DNA from: Micrococcales bacterium UBA2465
Lineage (GTDB): Bacteria; Actinomycetota; Actinomycetes; Actinomycetales; Microbacteriaceae
Length of the DNA stretch: 5,858 nt
Reading direction: 5' to 3'
Assembly: GCA_002342255.1 (NCBI GenBank)
Contig: DDPP01000093.1
Location: 1-5,858 of the forward strand
The translations under genes were made by a program, and so were the position numbers. The stretch's first letter is position 1. Each line of letters starts with the position of its first letter. The notes below the pieces were generated by a model. That model saw only the letters and a program-made list of their open reading frames with translations. It did not search any database and was not told the DNA's origin. This document shows positions 5,308 to 5,858 of this stretch, in pieces.

Positions 5308-5858
5308 GTGTTCATCTTGGCAGCCACACCTATCGGCAACCTCTCAGATTCTTCCTCGAGGCTAATTGAGCACTTAACCAAAGCCAAATACATCGCCGCT
5401 GAAGACACCAGAACCCTGCATAAGTTGGCTCAAGGGCTAGGCATCAAGCTGGAAGCCAAACTATTTAGCCTGCATGAACACAATGAGGGTGACCGAGTTG
5501 AACAATTACTAGAACTTGCTGAGTCAGAGGATGTTTTGGTGGTTTCGGATGCCGGCATGCCAACTATTTCCGATCCTGGCTTTGTTTTAGTTAGAGCGGC
5601 AGTTGCCAAGGGTATTGAGGTAATAGTTGTTCCTGGACCTTCGGCCGTGCTTTCAGCTTTAGCAGTCTCAGGGCTACCGACTGACCGGTTTAGCTTTGAA
5701 GGTTTCATCCCAAGAAAATCCGGTGAACGGAACCAGTTCTTTCTGAATCTAAAAGAAGATAAACGAACCATGATCTTCTTTGAATCAGCACACCGAATCC
5801 ATGAGAGTTTGCTGCAAGCAGCTGAAGTCTTTGGTTCAGAAAGACCAGCTAGTTTGTC
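5308..5858 (+). CDS. rsmI: 16S rRNA (cytidine(1402)-2'-O)-methyltransferase, N-terminal part (runs off right edge)
   Basis: RsmI is a cytoplasmic SAM-dependent enzyme of the tetrapyrrole-methylase fold that methylates the 2'-OH of C1402 in the ribosomal decoding centre. The 183 full codons visible here carry the family's signature motifs in order. These are ATPIGNL (6-12), EDTR (32-35), HEHNE (56-60), SDAGMPTISDPG (80-91), PGPSA (109-113) and GFIPRK (132-137). FFESAHRI follows at 157-164, where many relatives have an E-A/S-PHR-type motif with Pro instead of Ala. The usual length is about 270-290 residues, so roughly the last third is missing. GTG 5308 is chosen because an in-frame TAG lies at 5302-5304 and it gives the usual short N-terminus before ATPIGN; TTG 5317 is the only close alternative. 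No Shine-Dalgarno site is clear. It is divergent from pmt with 29 bp between start codons. Confidence 0.96.
   Translation, partial: MFILAATPIGNLSDSSSRLIEHLTKAKYIAAEDTRTLHKLAQGLGIKLEAKLFSLHEHNEGDRVEQLLELAESEDVLVVSDAGMPTISDPGFVLVRAAVAKGIEVIVVPGPSAVLSALAVSGLPTDRFSFEGFIPRKSGERNQFFLNLKEDKRTMIFFESAHRIHESLLQAAEVFGSERPASL

Noticed and set aside
5160..5771. Minus-strand open frames (82 and 113 codons) opposite the rsmI start and body
   Set aside because: Low-complexity, Ser-rich translations lying antisense to clear rsmI motifs and overlapping the pmt start; no family resemblance.

Overview
The window is an ordinary chromosomal stretch from what looks like an actinobacterium with moderate GC. Four observations point there. 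The lysine/alanine/proline-rich basic tail at the left edge resembles the tails of actinobacterial HU/HupB proteins. A bacterial protein O-mannosyltransferase (Pmt) is present. Pmt lies divergently next to rsmI, the arrangement known from Mycobacterium tuberculosis (Rv1002c/Rv1003). Two genes have GTG starts preceded by TANNNT boxes exactly where leaderless transcripts would need them. The moderate base composition (judged by eye, not counted) would suit a small-genome aquatic lineage such as freshwater Microbacteriaceae or Nanopelagicales better than a high-GC soil actinomycete, but this placement is inference.

Layout from left to right. Positions 1-150 hold the 3' end of a very basic protein built from pentapeptide repeats, followed by a strong intrinsic terminator (168-202). 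A plus-strand MFS exporter gene (220-1437) comes next and has its own candidate leaderless promoter. It meets a four-gene minus-strand cluster tail to tail, with a 14-bp overlap of the two coding ends. In transcription order the cluster is pmt (5278-3806), a second unrelated MFS transporter (3780-2611), a YciI-like protein (2607-2326) and an SDR39U1/YfcH-type NAD-dependent epimerase (2323-1424). The gaps inside it are 25, 3 and 2 bp. The last two genes have Shine-Dalgarno sequences embedded in the final codons of the gene before them, so one polycistronic message with translational coupling is likely. At the right edge rsmI (16S rRNA 2'-O-methyltransferase for C1402) starts 29 bp from pmt on the plus strand and runs off the window.

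Functionally, Pmt is an integral membrane enzyme that mannosylates exported proteins and RsmI is a ribosome-modification enzyme. The two MFS proteins are probable drug or metabolite exporters, and the YciI/epimerase pair has no established physiological role. I see no mobile element, CRISPR array, tRNA, rRNA, toxin-antitoxin pair or defence gene, and no convincing sign of an undescribed system. The points most worth a second look are the regular 15-bp repeat in the basic tail, the matching TANNNT-N6-GTG starts, and the tightly nested gene junctions.
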